NCBI GenBank assembly: GCA_041689775.1
Contig: JBDNFP010000480.1
Span: 1-11,563 of the forward strand
Source: JBDNFP01 sp041689775
GTDB lineage: Bacteria > Bacteroidota > Bacteroidia > Cytophagales > Spirosomataceae
Reading direction: 5' to 3'
DNA: 11,563 bases
Of the stretch, positions 1 through 7,879 are shown piece by piece. How positions within the stretch are numbered: position 1 is the first letter of the stretch; the number at the start of each line of letters is the position of its first letter. The notes under the pieces are model-generated. The model was not told the DNA's origin, ran no database searches, and saw nothing but the letters and a program-made list of their open reading frames with translations. The translations under genes were made by a program, and so were the position numbers.

Positions 1-111
1 CTTCTCCCAGAGCGGCTCGAAATAGCCCAGCAGGTACTCGAATTCGACCACTGTCAGGCTGGTCAGCGACAGGAATTTGCTCTCATGTTTTTTCTGATCT
101 TCGTAGTTCAT
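1..111 (-). CDS. IS5-like DDE transposase, N-terminal fragment (runs off window)
   Basis: Reading the minus strand from an ATG at 111-109 gives 37 uninterrupted codons to the window edge, starting MNYEDQKKHESKFLSLTSLT and continuing with a helix-rich segment ending EPLWEK. This resembles the short N-terminal helix-turn-helix region (HTH_Tnp_4 type) that precedes the DDE catalytic core in IS5-superfamily transposases of Cytophagales. That is a recognition from memory, not a search result. The catalytic part lies outside the window. The GC content is clearly higher than in the adjacent fucosidase fragment, which fits a separate mobile unit inserted into it. It is transcribed in the same direction as the fucosidase. 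Confidence 0.6.
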   Translation of the reverse strand, partial: MNYEDQKKHESKFLSLTSLTVVEFEYLLGYFEPLWEK

Positions 112-136
112 GCCGTAAAGTTCGCCAGCGGGCGCG
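1..136 (-). mobile_element. End of an insertion sequence inserted in the fucosidase gene
   Basis: The base composition changes abruptly near 136/137, from GC-rich (transposase plus a 25-bp leader) to very AT-rich fucosidase DNA. The transposase ATG sits about 25 bp inside this boundary, as expected for a compact IS. Only one end is visible, so the terminal inverted repeat and target duplication cannot be confirmed. The exact edge could lie anywhere between about 130 and 155. Confidence 0.5.
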
Positions 137-700
137 TTATTTTAAATAATTTATCCAAATAAATTTTATTGTATTGTAATAATTTTGCCTATTCTCAGCA
201 AATTCCCTCTCGCCATTTACCTTAAAATCATGAACTCCATAGAACGTGTTCCATCGTGTCCCAATGTAAACCCCGGGAAGAATACCATACTTTTCGCAGG
301 ATGTCTTAAAATCACGCAGGATATCTCCCTTTCCATCCTGCCATTTCAAAGCTTTCATTGAATAGGGCGTTGCATTGCTTTGATGAAAAAAGAAACCAGT
401 CTCGTGACTAACTGTAAAAATAGCAATTTTAAATCCAGCGTCTTTCAGAGATTTAATCCACTGATCCATATCATATTTTTGCGGATTAAAGATATTATAG
501 TCCTCCACAGGGGTAATTCTTGCTTTGCTCTGAACATAGAATTCACCGTCAAAAACATGCATATCCCAACAAACCAATGCCGCCAGTTCGGCATTCTGCC
601 AGTCTAACTGAGCGTGGGTCGGAATAGGAACTTCCGATTGCGCATGACTCGTTTGCCCAAACGCAAGAAAACACGCCGCTATAATTAATCTCAATTTCAT
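137..700 (-). pseudogene. Alpha-L-fucosidase (GH29-like), 3'-truncated by IS
   Basis: This encodes 187 residues from ATG 700-698, beginning with a signal peptide (MKLRLIIAACFLAFGQTSHA, cleavage likely after SHA or HAQ), so the enzyme would be periplasmic or surface exposed. The body matches the N-terminal half of a GH29-type alpha-L-fucosidase: a PTHAQLDWQ opening, a FDGEF segment, EDYNIFNP, DQWIKSLKDAGFK, the SHETGFF block, WQDGKGDILRDF and YGILPGVYIGTRW. Such enzymes hydrolyse alpha-L-fucosides and usually exceed 400 residues. Here recognisable homology ends near NRQNYYNTIKF. A few AT-rich codons then lead to a TAA at 139-137 immediately beside IS sequence. The catalytic nucleophile region (WFDG block) is missing, so the product should be inactive. 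Its glycan role agrees with the SGNH and sialate esterase genes nearby, though it is divergently transcribed. Confidence 0.75.
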
Positions 701-784
701 AATTCTAATTTTTACTATTTCTTACGTTCATTTCAAATTGCGCTAAACAGCCTGATGGTCCAAAGGCCATTCGTAATCCGTTTT
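701..784. other. Upstream region of fucosidase
   Basis: This is an AT-rich stretch between the fucosidase start and the ISL3-like remnant. It presumably holds the fucosidase promoter on the minus strand, but I find no clear Bacteroidota -33/-7 pair. The ISL3-like insertion just beyond may have separated the promoter from older upstream elements. Confidence 0.3.
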
Positions 785-807
785 AATACTTTGACAATTT
801 TTGTGAT
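785..807 (+). repeat. Degenerate ISL3-type terminal inverted repeat
   Basis: This 23-bp stretch contains TGACAATTTTTGTG at 792-805. It agrees at about 16 of 23 positions with the terminal repeat of the MITE at 7991-8143 (core TGACAATT, one variable base, TTGTGG). It lies 11 bp before an ATG that opens an ISL3-like transposase start, which is where a left terminal repeat is expected. The outer GG of the family is AA here, so the end is decayed or the exact border is off by a few bases. Confidence 0.5.
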
Positions 808-818
808 TAAGTTCGGAT

Positions 819-1020
819 ATGCAAGATATCGCTTTCTACCAAGAGCTTCTATCGCTGCCCAACTTGGTCGTTGAAAGCGTCAAGCTATCCTTGTAGTGGG
901 ATGTCTTCTACCGCCATCAAGTTGTACGTATATCTTCCGAAGGGCAATTGAGTACTAATTAATTCAAGTTGCTCACGCTGTCGCACGGATATTTCCGAAA
1001 GGTTCTTGGTTAGGCACTAA
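819..1020 (+). pseudogene. ISL3-like transposase, N-terminal remnant
   Basis: ATG 819 opens MQDIAFYQELLSLPN followed by LVVESVKLSL, then a TAG at 894-896. This start resembles the short opening of ISL3-family transposases. The likely continuation is in another frame from about 895 (SGMSSTAIKLYVYLPKGN, then a TGA). After that come the residues SSCSRCRTDISERFLVRH up to a TAA near 1018-1020, with a CxxC that suggests the zinc-binding region following the N-terminus in this family. At least one frameshift and one further nonsense codon are needed, and the DDE core is absent. It is a dead 5' fragment of an element whose terminal repeat is seen at 785-807. Confidence 0.55.
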
Positions 1021-1138
1021 CTTATAGCATTCTTTAAAAAAACTTAAATCGTACCGTCTAAAAATCAATAGAGAAACCAACTATTCACCTTTTACAATTG
1101 ACGCAAAGTAAAATCGACCTGATTTACCGAAAACATCC

Positions 1139-2376
1139 TTGAAGAAAAGCGTACCCATTCTTGTATCACTCCTCCTGCTGGGCAGGATAGGCCTGTTTGC
1201 CCAGTCCGCTGACCGTGCCAAAAGTACCCCGCCATCCGCTGAAAAGCTTTTTCTTAATGATGGTGAACGGGTGCTATTTGTTGGTAATTCTCTGTTTGAA
1301 AATGATTTACCCAACGGGTATCGGGAACTGGCCCTAACCACGCGTTGGCCCGACCGGAACGTTACTTTCCGAAACATTGGCTGGACGGGCGACAACGTTT
1401 TGGGGGAGGCACGCAGCTACTTTACCAATCCGCCCACCCCCTACGAGTTGTTACTAAAACAAATTTCCGACGCCAAACCTACCCTGGTTTTCGTAGCCTA
1501 CGGGGGTATCGAGGCCTACGCGGGTGAAGAAGGTATTCCTAATTTTACCAAAGGACTCAACGCCTTGATTGATACTATTTTTTGCCTGGGAGCCAAAACG
1601 GTTCTCCTCTCTCCTATTCCTTTATTTTCCACTACAGCTACGGAATCCACGAAGGGTAGAAACGAAATGCTGGCGCAGTACGCCACCACGATTTCCCAAA
1701 TAGCTGCCAGCCGGGTACCCTTTTTATCGATATAGTCAACCCCTTGCAAGAGCTTGTGAAAACGATTTCAATTTCAGATAACGGATTTCACCTTAACGAA
1801 GTAGGATACTATCATCTCGCCACGTTGCTCGACAAGCAGCTTGGTGGTTCGTCCCGCTCAAATTTGGTTTCAATTGATTTGCCCAAAAAAGGCAGTGCTA
1901 CCTCAGAAACAGCCAAAATCCTGAAATCGGAAGCGGACGATGCAATTCTTCAATTTGAAATTAAAAGTGATTATTTACCCCTACCTAATCCCCAAGCCGG
2001 CACTTCTCAATCGATTCCTAGCCATCTTCTGAAAATTACTGGTTTGAAAAAGGATTTTTACGCCCTGACTACGGATGGTTTGGAAGTAGCCTCGGCTTCG
2101 GCCAATCAGTGGGCAGAAGGGGTAGGCATTCGGCAAGGGCCGGATTTCGCCAAGGCAAAGCATTTGAAAGATATGATCATTGACAAGAATGAGCTATTTT
2201 TTCACCAATACCGGCCCCATAACCGTACTTATATTACCGGTTTTCGCTCCTATGAGCAGGGGCGTCACGCCCAAGGCTTGCAAGAGTTAAGCCTGATCAT
2301 TACCTGGTTGGAAGGGCAGATTGCCTTGCATCGTGCGCCGGTTTCTCCCATCTACCAATTGCGTAAAATTGACTGA
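1139..2376 (+). pseudogene. SGNH/GDSL-family hydrolase, frameshifted
   Basis: A secreted SGNH hydrolase (esterase/acetylesterase type) split between two frames. The first part (1139-1735, 198 aa) starts with TTG, because no in-frame ATG follows the TAA at 1109-1111. It has a signal peptide (MKKSVPILVSLLLLGRIGLFAQS), block I with catalytic serine (FVGNSL, Ser51, GNS instead of GDS), block II (GWTGDN, 81-86) and block III (YGGIEAY, 121-127, lacking the usual Asn). A tract of five T at 1721-1725 throws the frame into TAG 1733-1735. The continuation in frame 1723 onward reads FIDIVNPLQELV and then block V (DNGFHLNEVGYY, Asp at 1777, His at 1789). It ends with the conserved tail KNELFFHQYRPHNRTYITGF to TGA 2374-2376. 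Without the frameshift correction the catalytic His is lost. The next gene starts one base later, indicating an operon. The TTG at 1744 is not a credible independent start. Confidence 0.8.
1721..1725 (+). other. T5 tract at the SGNH frameshift
   Basis: In the upstream frame the codons are CCC TTT TTA TCG ATA TAG. Moving one base back gives TTT ATC GAT ATA GTC, which rejoins the conserved hydrolase sequence. A tract of three or six T would restore one frame. The context CTTTTTA is not a canonical slippery heptamer (the first base is C), so a mutation or homopolymer error is likelier than programmed frameshifting. Confidence 0.7.
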
Positions 2377-2377
2377 C

Positions 2378-5300
2378 ATGATTTTTTCAAAAACAAAAAA
2401 AGCATTCGCGCTCATCGTACTGATTCCATTCGTACTGCTGAGTACTTCCACCATTCATCAAGACGACCAGAAGGATAACCCCCGCCCGGACGTTCAGAAA
2501 GAACTAGAATCGTTCAAAATTGCCGATGGGTTTGAGGTTACTCTCTTTGCCTCCGAGCCACTGGTAGCCAAGCCCATTCAAATGAACTGGGACGAGGACG
2601 GCCGCCTGTGGGTAGTGAGCAGCACGGCCTACCCCAATGTTAAAACCGGAGAAACGGCCAACGATAAAATATTTGTGCTGGAAGACACCGACGGCGATGG
2701 TAAGGCCGATAAATCAACGGTTTTTGCCGAAGGTCTCATCACGCCCACGGGAATTCTACCCGGCGACGGAGGCGTGTACGTAGCCAATTCCACCGAAATT
2801 CTTCATTTCAAGGACACCGACGGCGACGGAAAAGCGGATCAGAAGCGACAAATTTTGACAGGATTTGGCGTAGCGGACACCCACCACCTAATTCACACCT
2901 TTCGGTGGGGCCCCGAGGGGCGGCTCTATTTCAATCAGTCAATCTACATTTATAGCCACGTAGAAACCCCCACGGGCATTAAGCGGCTCGAAGGCGGAGG
3001 CGTATGGCAGCTCGACCCCAAAACGCTGGATTTGAATATTTACGCCCGAGGGCTCATCAATCCCTGGGGATTGCGGTTTGACCAATGGGGTCAGTCGTTC
3101 CTGACCGATGGTGCGGGCTACGAAGGAATCAATTATGCTTTTCCGGGGGCTACCTTCGTGACGGCACCGGGGGCCGAGCGGATCATCCGGGGCCTGAATC
3201 CCGGTCAACCTAAGCACAGCGGCCTCGATATCGTTTCCAGCCGCCACCTCCCCGCATCGTGGCAAAACAGCCTGATCACGAACGATTTTAGAGCGAATAG
3301 AATCAACCGTTTTGTGCTGGAAGCACAGGGTAGCGGCTACGCCTCCCGGCAGGTAGAAGATGTCCTCTGGACGGACCATGTCGCGTTCCGGCCGGTGGAT
3401 ATTTCGGTAGGCCCCGACGGCGCCATCTACGTAGCCGACTGGTACAACCCCATCATTCAGCACGGGGAAGTAGATTTTAACGATCCTCGTCGCGACCAGG
3501 AACGCGGACGCATTTGGCGCATCACGGCCAAGAACAAGCCACTCGTGAAAGTACCCAAGCTCAGTCAGGCGAGCTCGACGGAGCTGCTCGATATGCTGAA
3601 ACTACCCGAAGACTGGACCCGCTCGCAAGCCAAGCAGGTATTGAAAAACCGGGGAGCCGGGGCGGTGGTACCCGCCTTAAAAACTTGGTTGGCTCAATTG
3701 GATAAAAATTCTGCCGACTACGAGCGCTTGCGGCTGGAAGGCCTGTGGGTACATCAATCGCTGGACGTGGTCAATGAGCCCTTGCTCCTCGAATTACTGA
3801 ACGCCAAGCAGCATCAGGCGCGGGCTGCGGCCTTGCGGGCGTTGCAGTTGTGGGATAAAAAAATCACGAATGTCCCTACCCTACTCGCCAAAGCTGTACA
3901 GGACGAGCATCCGCAAGTACGGCTCGAAGCGGTCATTGTGCTACGGAAAACAAAAACCGCCGAAGCCGCTCGCACCGCCCTGACTGCACTGGAAAAACCC
4001 ATGGACGAGTTTTTGGACTTTGCCCTGTGGCAAACGACCCGCGAACTCGAACCACTTTGGGCCAAAAAAATGAATACCGAACCTGATTTCTTGGGGTCTA
4101 GCCAGAAGACCGCCTACGCCTTGAAATCGTCCCAAAGCCCTACGGCTATTTCACAATTGATCACGATGTACAAACAGGGAAAGGTACCCTCGGAATACCT
4201 CCCGGATGTTTTCAACTTGCTGGCCCGCTACGGTACTTCATCTGACTTGGATATGCTGTTCGAACAGGTACTTGTCAATACGAATGCGAAGCAACTCGCG
4301 GGGCAATTAAATGCCATGGAAAGTGCCGCGACCCAGCGAAAAGTGAAGCCTACGCAGGACGTAGGACGCATTGAACGGTTCTTCAAAAACGAAGATCCCG
4401 GCGTTGCCACCACGGCCATCCGGCTGACCGGGCACTGGGGCCTGACGGATAAAACTGACCAACTGATCGAGATCGCCAAAAAGGGTGATACTGGCCGCAG
4501 AAAGGCCGCTCTGACAGCCCTGGTTACGGTAGATAAGAAGGCCGCGCCGGGAATTCTCTCCAAACTCGCCGACCAAACGCAACCCACCGAACTACGGATG
4601 ATGGCGGTGAACCAATTGGCGGCCCTCGATCAATCAGCGGCCGCTCGACTGGCGGTAGATTTGCTAAAAACGTTGCCCCAAGACACCGATGTTTCTGGGC
4701 TGTTTCAGACATTTATGGCGGGTAAGTCCGGGATCAACGCACTGACCGCCGAGATTTCTACGCGTAAAATACCCGAAAACCGGGCCGGGGAAGGTTTACA
4801 ATTTGTCAAGGAAAAAGTGTCGATGTACTTCGTCCGGCAAAATCAGGAAGTAATCGACAACTTCAACCGGACATTGGAAGCCTCGGGCGGGAAGCTACGC
4901 GTTGAAAATAGGAAGCAATCCCTCAATGACGATGAAATTGCCAGCCTGACCAAAACGATTACGGCCACGGCGGATCCCGCCAATGGCGAAAGAATCTACC
5001 GCCAATCGAGTTGCGAAACCTACCACGCCATTGGGGGTGCCGGGGGGCTCCTTGGCCCGGATCTGAGTAGTTTGGGTACCAGTTCGCCCGTTCCAACTAT
5101 CATCCGGTCGGTACTGTACCCAACGGCCTCCATCAAGGAAGGCTACGAACTGCAACGAATCGCGAAGAAAGACGGCAGCGAGCTGATGGGGTACCTCGTC
5201 AGCAGCGGCCTCGCCGAAGTACAGCTTCGCGACGTTTCGGGTACGGAAGTGACGATTCCTAAAAACCAGATTGAAAGTATTGGAAAAGTGCCGGGATCGC

Positions 5301-5854
5301 TGATGCCCGCCGGGTTGACGGCTAGTTTGAACCAAAATGAATTCAACGACCTAATAAGTTTTCTTTCGCGGATAGGTGCATCGGGAGATTACCGGGTTCC
5401 CACGGCCCGGTATGTACGCCGTTGGGAGGTGTTGCCCGCGCAAGCCGACCCGATCAATGCCACCGCAACGGGTACCGGAACCCTTGTGAAAGCAACCGCC
5501 AAAGCCTATTACCAACCCCTTTACAGCCGGGTTTCGGGTGAGTTACCCCTCACCGATTTGCCCGAAGTGACCTTGCAAGACAAGAAACAGTATTCGATAG
5601 TACGATTTGAGGTAGAGGTCCTGACCCTTGGCAAACTAAGTTTTGCCATCAACGCCACCCAAGGACTAAGTGCCTGGGTAGGTCAAAAGCCGCTTAAAAT
5701 TACCGATTCGGGTGCGGTAGCCGATCTCGGGCGTGGTATGCAACAAATCACCCTGGCCGTTGACCGGCGACTTTTTACAGAATCAGCGATCAAGATTCAG
5801 CTACTGGATGGAGAAGCCACCACCGCCCAAACCCGCTTGCCGGTGGGGCGATAG
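2378..5854 (+). CDS. PVC-type heme-binding/dehydrogenase-like protein with HEAT repeats
   Basis: This encodes 1158 aa. I chose ATG 2378, one base after the SGNH stop, because it gives a clean signal peptide (MIFSKTKKAFALIVLIPFVL, residues 1 to about 27). An upstream in-frame start would add 19 unlikely residues. Residues 40-385 form a PQQ/sorbosone-dehydrogenase-like beta-propeller (TIGR02604 type, from family knowledge), with two DTDGDGKAD loops at 103-111 and 146-154 that look like calcium sites. Residues 395-850 are HEAT-like helical repeats (for example RAAALRALQLWDKK). Residues 860-1020 are the class I cytochrome c domain (NGERIYRQSSC..., GLLGPDLSSLG, SLMPAGL as distal-Met region). The last 130 residues are beta-rich, possibly a carbohydrate-binding sandwich. 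Oddity: the heme motif is C879-E-T-Y882-H883 rather than CxxCH. The family is usually extracytoplasmic, with a proposed redox role in polysaccharide metabolism. The substrate is unknown. Confidence 0.85.
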   Translation: MIFSKTKKAFALIVLIPFVLLSTSTIHQDDQKDNPRPDVQKELESFKIADGFEVTLFASEPLVAKPIQMNWDEDGRLWVVSSTAYPNVKTGETANDKIFVLEDTDGDGKADKSTVFAEGLITPTGILPGDGGVYVANSTEILHFKDTDGDGKADQKRQILTGFGVADTHHLIHTFRWGPEGRLYFNQSIYIYSHVETPTGIKRLEGGGVWQLDPKTLDLNIYARGLINPWGLRFDQWGQSFLTDGAGYEGINYAFPGATFVTAPGAERIIRGLNPGQPKHSGLDIVSSRHLPASWQNSLITNDFRANRINRFVLEAQGSGYASRQVEDVLWTDHVAFRPVDISVGPDGAIYVADWYNPIIQHGEVDFNDPRRDQERGRIWRITAKNKPLVKVPKLSQASSTELLDMLKLPEDWTRSQAKQVLKNRGAGAVVPALKTWLAQLDKNSADYERLRLEGLWVHQSLDVVNEPLLLELLNAKQHQARAAALRALQLWDKKITNVPTLLAKAVQDEHPQVRLEAVIVLRKTKTAEAARTALTALEKPMDEFLDFALWQTTRELEPLWAKKMNTEPDFLGSSQKTAYALKSSQSPTAISQLITMYKQGKVPSEYLPDVFNLLARYGTSSDLDMLFEQVLVNTNAKQLAGQLNAMESAATQRKVKPTQDVGRIERFFKNEDPGVATTAIRLTGHWGLTDKTDQLIEIAKKGDTGRRKAALTALVTVDKKAAPGILSKLADQTQPTELRMMAVNQLAALDQSAAARLAVDLLKTLPQDTDVSGLFQTFMAGKSGINALTAEISTRKIPENRAGEGLQFVKEKVSMYFVRQNQEVIDNFNRTLEASGGKLRVENRKQSLNDDEIASLTKTITATADPANGERIYRQSSCETYHAIGGAGGLLGPDLSSLGTSSPVPTIIRSVLYPTASIKEGYELQRIAKKDGSELMGYLVSSGLAEVQLRDVSGTEVTIPKNQIESIGKVPGSLMPAGLTASLNQNEFNDLISFLSRIGASGDYRVPTARYVRRWEVLPAQADPINATATGTGTLVKATAKAYYQPLYSRVSGELPLTDLPEVTLQDKKQYSIVRFEVEVLTLGKLSFAINATQGLSAWVGQKPLKITDSGAVADLGRGMQQITLAVDRRLFTESAIKIQLLDGEATTAQTRLPVGR
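5012..5026 (+). other. Altered heme c attachment motif (CETYH)
   Basis: The codons TGC GAA ACC TAC CAC encode Cys879 to His883. Cytochrome c domains of this family carry CxxCH, so the second cysteine is replaced by tyrosine, one G-to-A change from TGC at 5022. The downstream GGAGGLLGPDL and distal methionine segments are intact, so the fold is probably kept while the second thioether bond to heme is lost. Confidence 0.85.
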
Positions 5855-5949
5855 TTTTATATTTAGAGCACATTTAAACCAAGAATAAAACACTGATTTA
5901 CAATAATATACACCCTATAACCTAACAACCTAACCCCTAACACCCCCTC
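5855..5949 (+). other. Intergenic spacer before sialate O-acetylesterase
   Basis: A 95-bp AT-rich spacer that grades into a C-rich repeat immediately before the start codon. I see no G/C-rich hairpin with a T tract, and no AGGAGG-like site before ATG 5950. Absence of a Shine-Dalgarno is usual in Bacteroidota. The esterase may be cotranscribed or have its own promoter. Confidence 0.4.
5914..5945 (+). repeat. CCTAACA-like heptamer repeats before start codon
   Basis: CCTA occurs at 5914, 5921, 5929 and 5936, spacings of 7, 8 and 7 bp, within a stretch built of CCTATAA, CCTAACA, CCTAAC and CCTAAC units. It ends about 5 bp before ATG 5950, so it would form the mRNA leader adjacent to the start codon. 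Its function is unknown. Confidence 0.6.
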
Positions 5950-7365
5950 ATGAAAACTCGATTAAAACTTCTCTGCTTAGCTGTGCTATGTACTCTCTAT
6001 GCCCAAGTTGGTTTTGGAAAAATAACCCTCCCGGCCTTAGTGGGCGACAACATGGTTTTGCAACAACAATCCGAAGTGTCGCTTTGGGGAAAGGCCAAAG
6101 CCCGCACCACGGTTACGGTACTTACCTCATGGAACGGTAAAAAATACACGGCCCAATCGTCCACGGACGGAGCCTGGCGCATGAAGGTTTCGACACCGGC
6201 GGCCGGCGGACCTTACACCATTTCTCTGAGTGACGGAGAGGCGCTCCTATTAAAAAACATTCTGATTGGGGAAGTGTGGGTATGTTCAGGGCAATCGAAC
6301 ATGAGTATGCCGATGATTGGGTACAAAAACCAACCCATCAAAGATTCCAACGCAGAACTGCTGCTCGCCAACAATCACAATATTCACCTGTTCACCGTGG
6401 CCCGAACGGCCATCCGTACTCCTCAGGACGACTGCGTGGGTAGTTGGGAAGTGTCTTCTCCAAAAACCGCCCGGATTTTCAGTGCCATTGGGTTTGAATT
6501 TGGGACTATTTTAGAACAAAGTTTGCGTGTACCCGTCGGGATCATCCATACTTCTTGGGGAGGTACCACCATTGAAGCCTGGATGAGCGAAGAGAGTTTA
6601 AAAGATTTTCCGCACGCCAAAGTTATTCCTGCGTCCGACACGTCGCAAGTAGGACCCAGAAACCCTGCTTCGCTTTATAACGGCATGATTTACCCGTTGC
6701 TTTCGTACGGTATTCGGGGGTTTCTGTGGTACCAAGGAGAATCTAATGCCGCCGATTACGGCCGGTATACTAGCCTGATGAAGGCCATGATTACGGACTG
6801 GCGCGCCAAATGGGGACAGGGAAACTCGCCCTTCTATTACGTTCAACTCGCCCCGTTTAAGTACCCAAATAACCAGGATAACTCGCCCTACCTGAGAGAA
6901 GCGCAGCTGCGGGCCATGAAAGAACTACCAGAGGTGGGTATGGCCGTGGCCATGGATGTGGGCGAAGAAAACTACATTCACCCATCTAACAAATCGGACA
7001 TCAGCAAACGCCTCGCCTACTGGGCCCTCGCAAAAACGTACGGTTGGGAGGGGTTAGCCTACTCAGGGCCGGTGTACGAAAGCATGCAGGTGAAGGACAA
7101 TAAAATCCAATTGACATTTGCCTACGCCGATAATGGCCTCAGTTCTATGCAAAAAGAACTTACCGGGTTTGAGATAGCCGGTAGTGACCGCGTTTTTTAT
7201 CCCGCTCAGGCAACAATAAACGCCCAAGGTTTGGTAGCAAGCAGCGACCGCGTTCCAAATCCGGTAGCGGTACGCTACGCTTTCAAAGACTGGGTAGTTG
7301 GCTCACTTTACAATGTTGAAGGATTACCAGCCTCCTCTTTCAGAACGGATGATTGGGAGAAGTAA
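5950..7365 (+). CDS. Sialate O-acetylesterase (SGNH/SASA family), secreted
   Basis: This encodes 471 aa from ATG 5950, with a signal peptide (MKTRLKLLCLAVLCTLYAQV, cleavage near residue 23). It removes O-acetyl groups from sialic acid or other acetylated sugars, freeing glycans for glycosidases. The family signature is complete: IGEVWVCSGQSNM with nucleophile Ser116, the SWGGTTIEAWM oxyanion segment at 202-212, FLWYQGESNA at 259-267, and the catalytic Asp/His block DVGEENYIHP with Asp336 and His344. An N-terminal beta-sandwich (about 25-105, from LVGDNMVLQQ) and a C-terminal beta region (about 375-471) flank the catalytic domain, as in family members of 450-650 residues. It is the one gene here without visible damage. 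Specificity could be plant acetyl-xylan or pectin rather than sialate, since family naming is loose. Confidence 0.9.
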   Translation: MKTRLKLLCLAVLCTLYAQVGFGKITLPALVGDNMVLQQQSEVSLWGKAKARTTVTVLTSWNGKKYTAQSSTDGAWRMKVSTPAAGGPYTISLSDGEALLLKNILIGEVWVCSGQSNMSMPMIGYKNQPIKDSNAELLLANNHNIHLFTVARTAIRTPQDDCVGSWEVSSPKTARIFSAIGFEFGTILEQSLRVPVGIIHTSWGGTTIEAWMSEESLKDFPHAKVIPASDTSQVGPRNPASLYNGMIYPLLSYGIRGFLWYQGESNAADYGRYTSLMKAMITDWRAKWGQGNSPFYYVQLAPFKYPNNQDNSPYLREAQLRAMKELPEVGMAVAMDVGEENYIHPSNKSDISKRLAYWALAKTYGWEGLAYSGPVYESMQVKDNKIQLTFAYADNGLSSMQKELTGFEIAGSDRVFYPAQATINAQGLVASSDRVPNPVAVRYAFKDWVVGSLYNVEGLPASSFRTDDWEK

Positions 7366-7607
7366 AAATGAGATCTCTTCCCAATGGTTCGCTAATAGAT
7401 GGGTAATTAGGCTGTTTTGAATGAGTGAAGAGGGGAATTAGGTGATGGGATCAGGTATAAGTATGCCTTGATAGATCTTCTAGTGGTAGATTTACCGTAA
7501 ATAAGTATTATTGGAAGATAAGTACTAAGGCAGAATTAGTTTGTATTATTAATTTAGTCAAATCAATGGCTAATATTCTCTATATCAAATATTTATAAAA
7601 ATATAAC

Positions 7608-7635
7608 AGCTACAAGCTAATAGCTATCAGCTACT
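7608..7635 (+). repeat. Four tandem AGCTANN heptamers
   Basis: AGCTA begins at 7608, 7615, 7622 and 7629, an exact period of 7 bp, with two variable bases between copies (AGCTACA, AGCTAAT, AGCTATC, AGCTACT). AGCT is itself palindromic, so the array reads similarly on both strands. Confidence 0.8.
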
Positions 7636-7754
7636 TACACGCTTCTGTTTATACATTGTATTCACTTAGGTTCTACTAGATTTTTTAAAATATATCCACC
7701 AATTAGAAACGAATCAATCACACAAAAAGATCAGTTGAATGTTTACGAATAGTA

Positions 7755-7768
7755 AGCTAAGAGCTATA
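7755..7768 (+). repeat. Two further AGCTANN heptamers
   Basis: AGCTA begins at 7755 and 7762, again exactly 7 bp apart (AGCTAAG, AGCTATA). It shows the same unit and period as the array at 7608-7635, about 120 bp downstream of it. Confidence 0.7.
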
Positions 7769-7856
7769 TATCAACACCTTACAGTAGATTATATTTCGAA
7801 AGCGTCACCAACTATTAGCCAAAAGGAGGCATATAATACCAAGTAGGAAAATAAAT

Positions 7857-7879
7857 GGTTCCCAGACATTTTTTGTGGA
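7857..7879 (+). repeat. ISL3-type terminal repeat, solitary copy
   Basis: This 23-bp sequence begins GGTTCCCAGACA and ends TTGTGGA. It matches the right terminal repeat of the MITE at 7991-8143 (reverse complement) at 19 of 23 positions, including the outer GGTTC and the inner TTGTGGA. A possible partner in opposite orientation ends at 7940 (7912-7940, starting TCTACAAAAC and ending ATAGAACC), giving an 84-bp unit, but the flanks show no target duplication. It is probably an older or rearranged element end. Confidence 0.5.

Noticed and set aside
1081..1395. Minus-strand open frame of 104 codons overlapping the SGNH hydrolase start
   Set aside because: It is antisense to well-supported signal peptide and block I coding sequence, has a low-complexity Arg/Ser-rich translation and resembles no family.
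1744..2376. Independent gene starting at TTG 1744
   Set aside because: The frame continues the SGNH hydrolase upstream of this codon (FIDIVNP), so it is the second half of a frameshifted gene.
2939..3463. Minus-strand open frame of 174 codons inside the propeller gene
   Set aside because: It is an antisense shadow in a GC-rich gene, and the plus-strand frame has clear domain signatures throughout.
3814..4712. Several minus-strand open frames within the HEAT region
   Set aside because: All are antisense to the intact propeller/HEAT protein and show no protein-like motifs.
7355..7390. Rho-independent terminator after the sialate O-acetylesterase
   Set aside because: The inverted repeat is imperfect, overlaps the stop codon and is not followed by a T tract.
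7820..7840. AAGGAGG as a ribosome binding site
   Set aside because: No open frame of useful length follows at a suitable distance.
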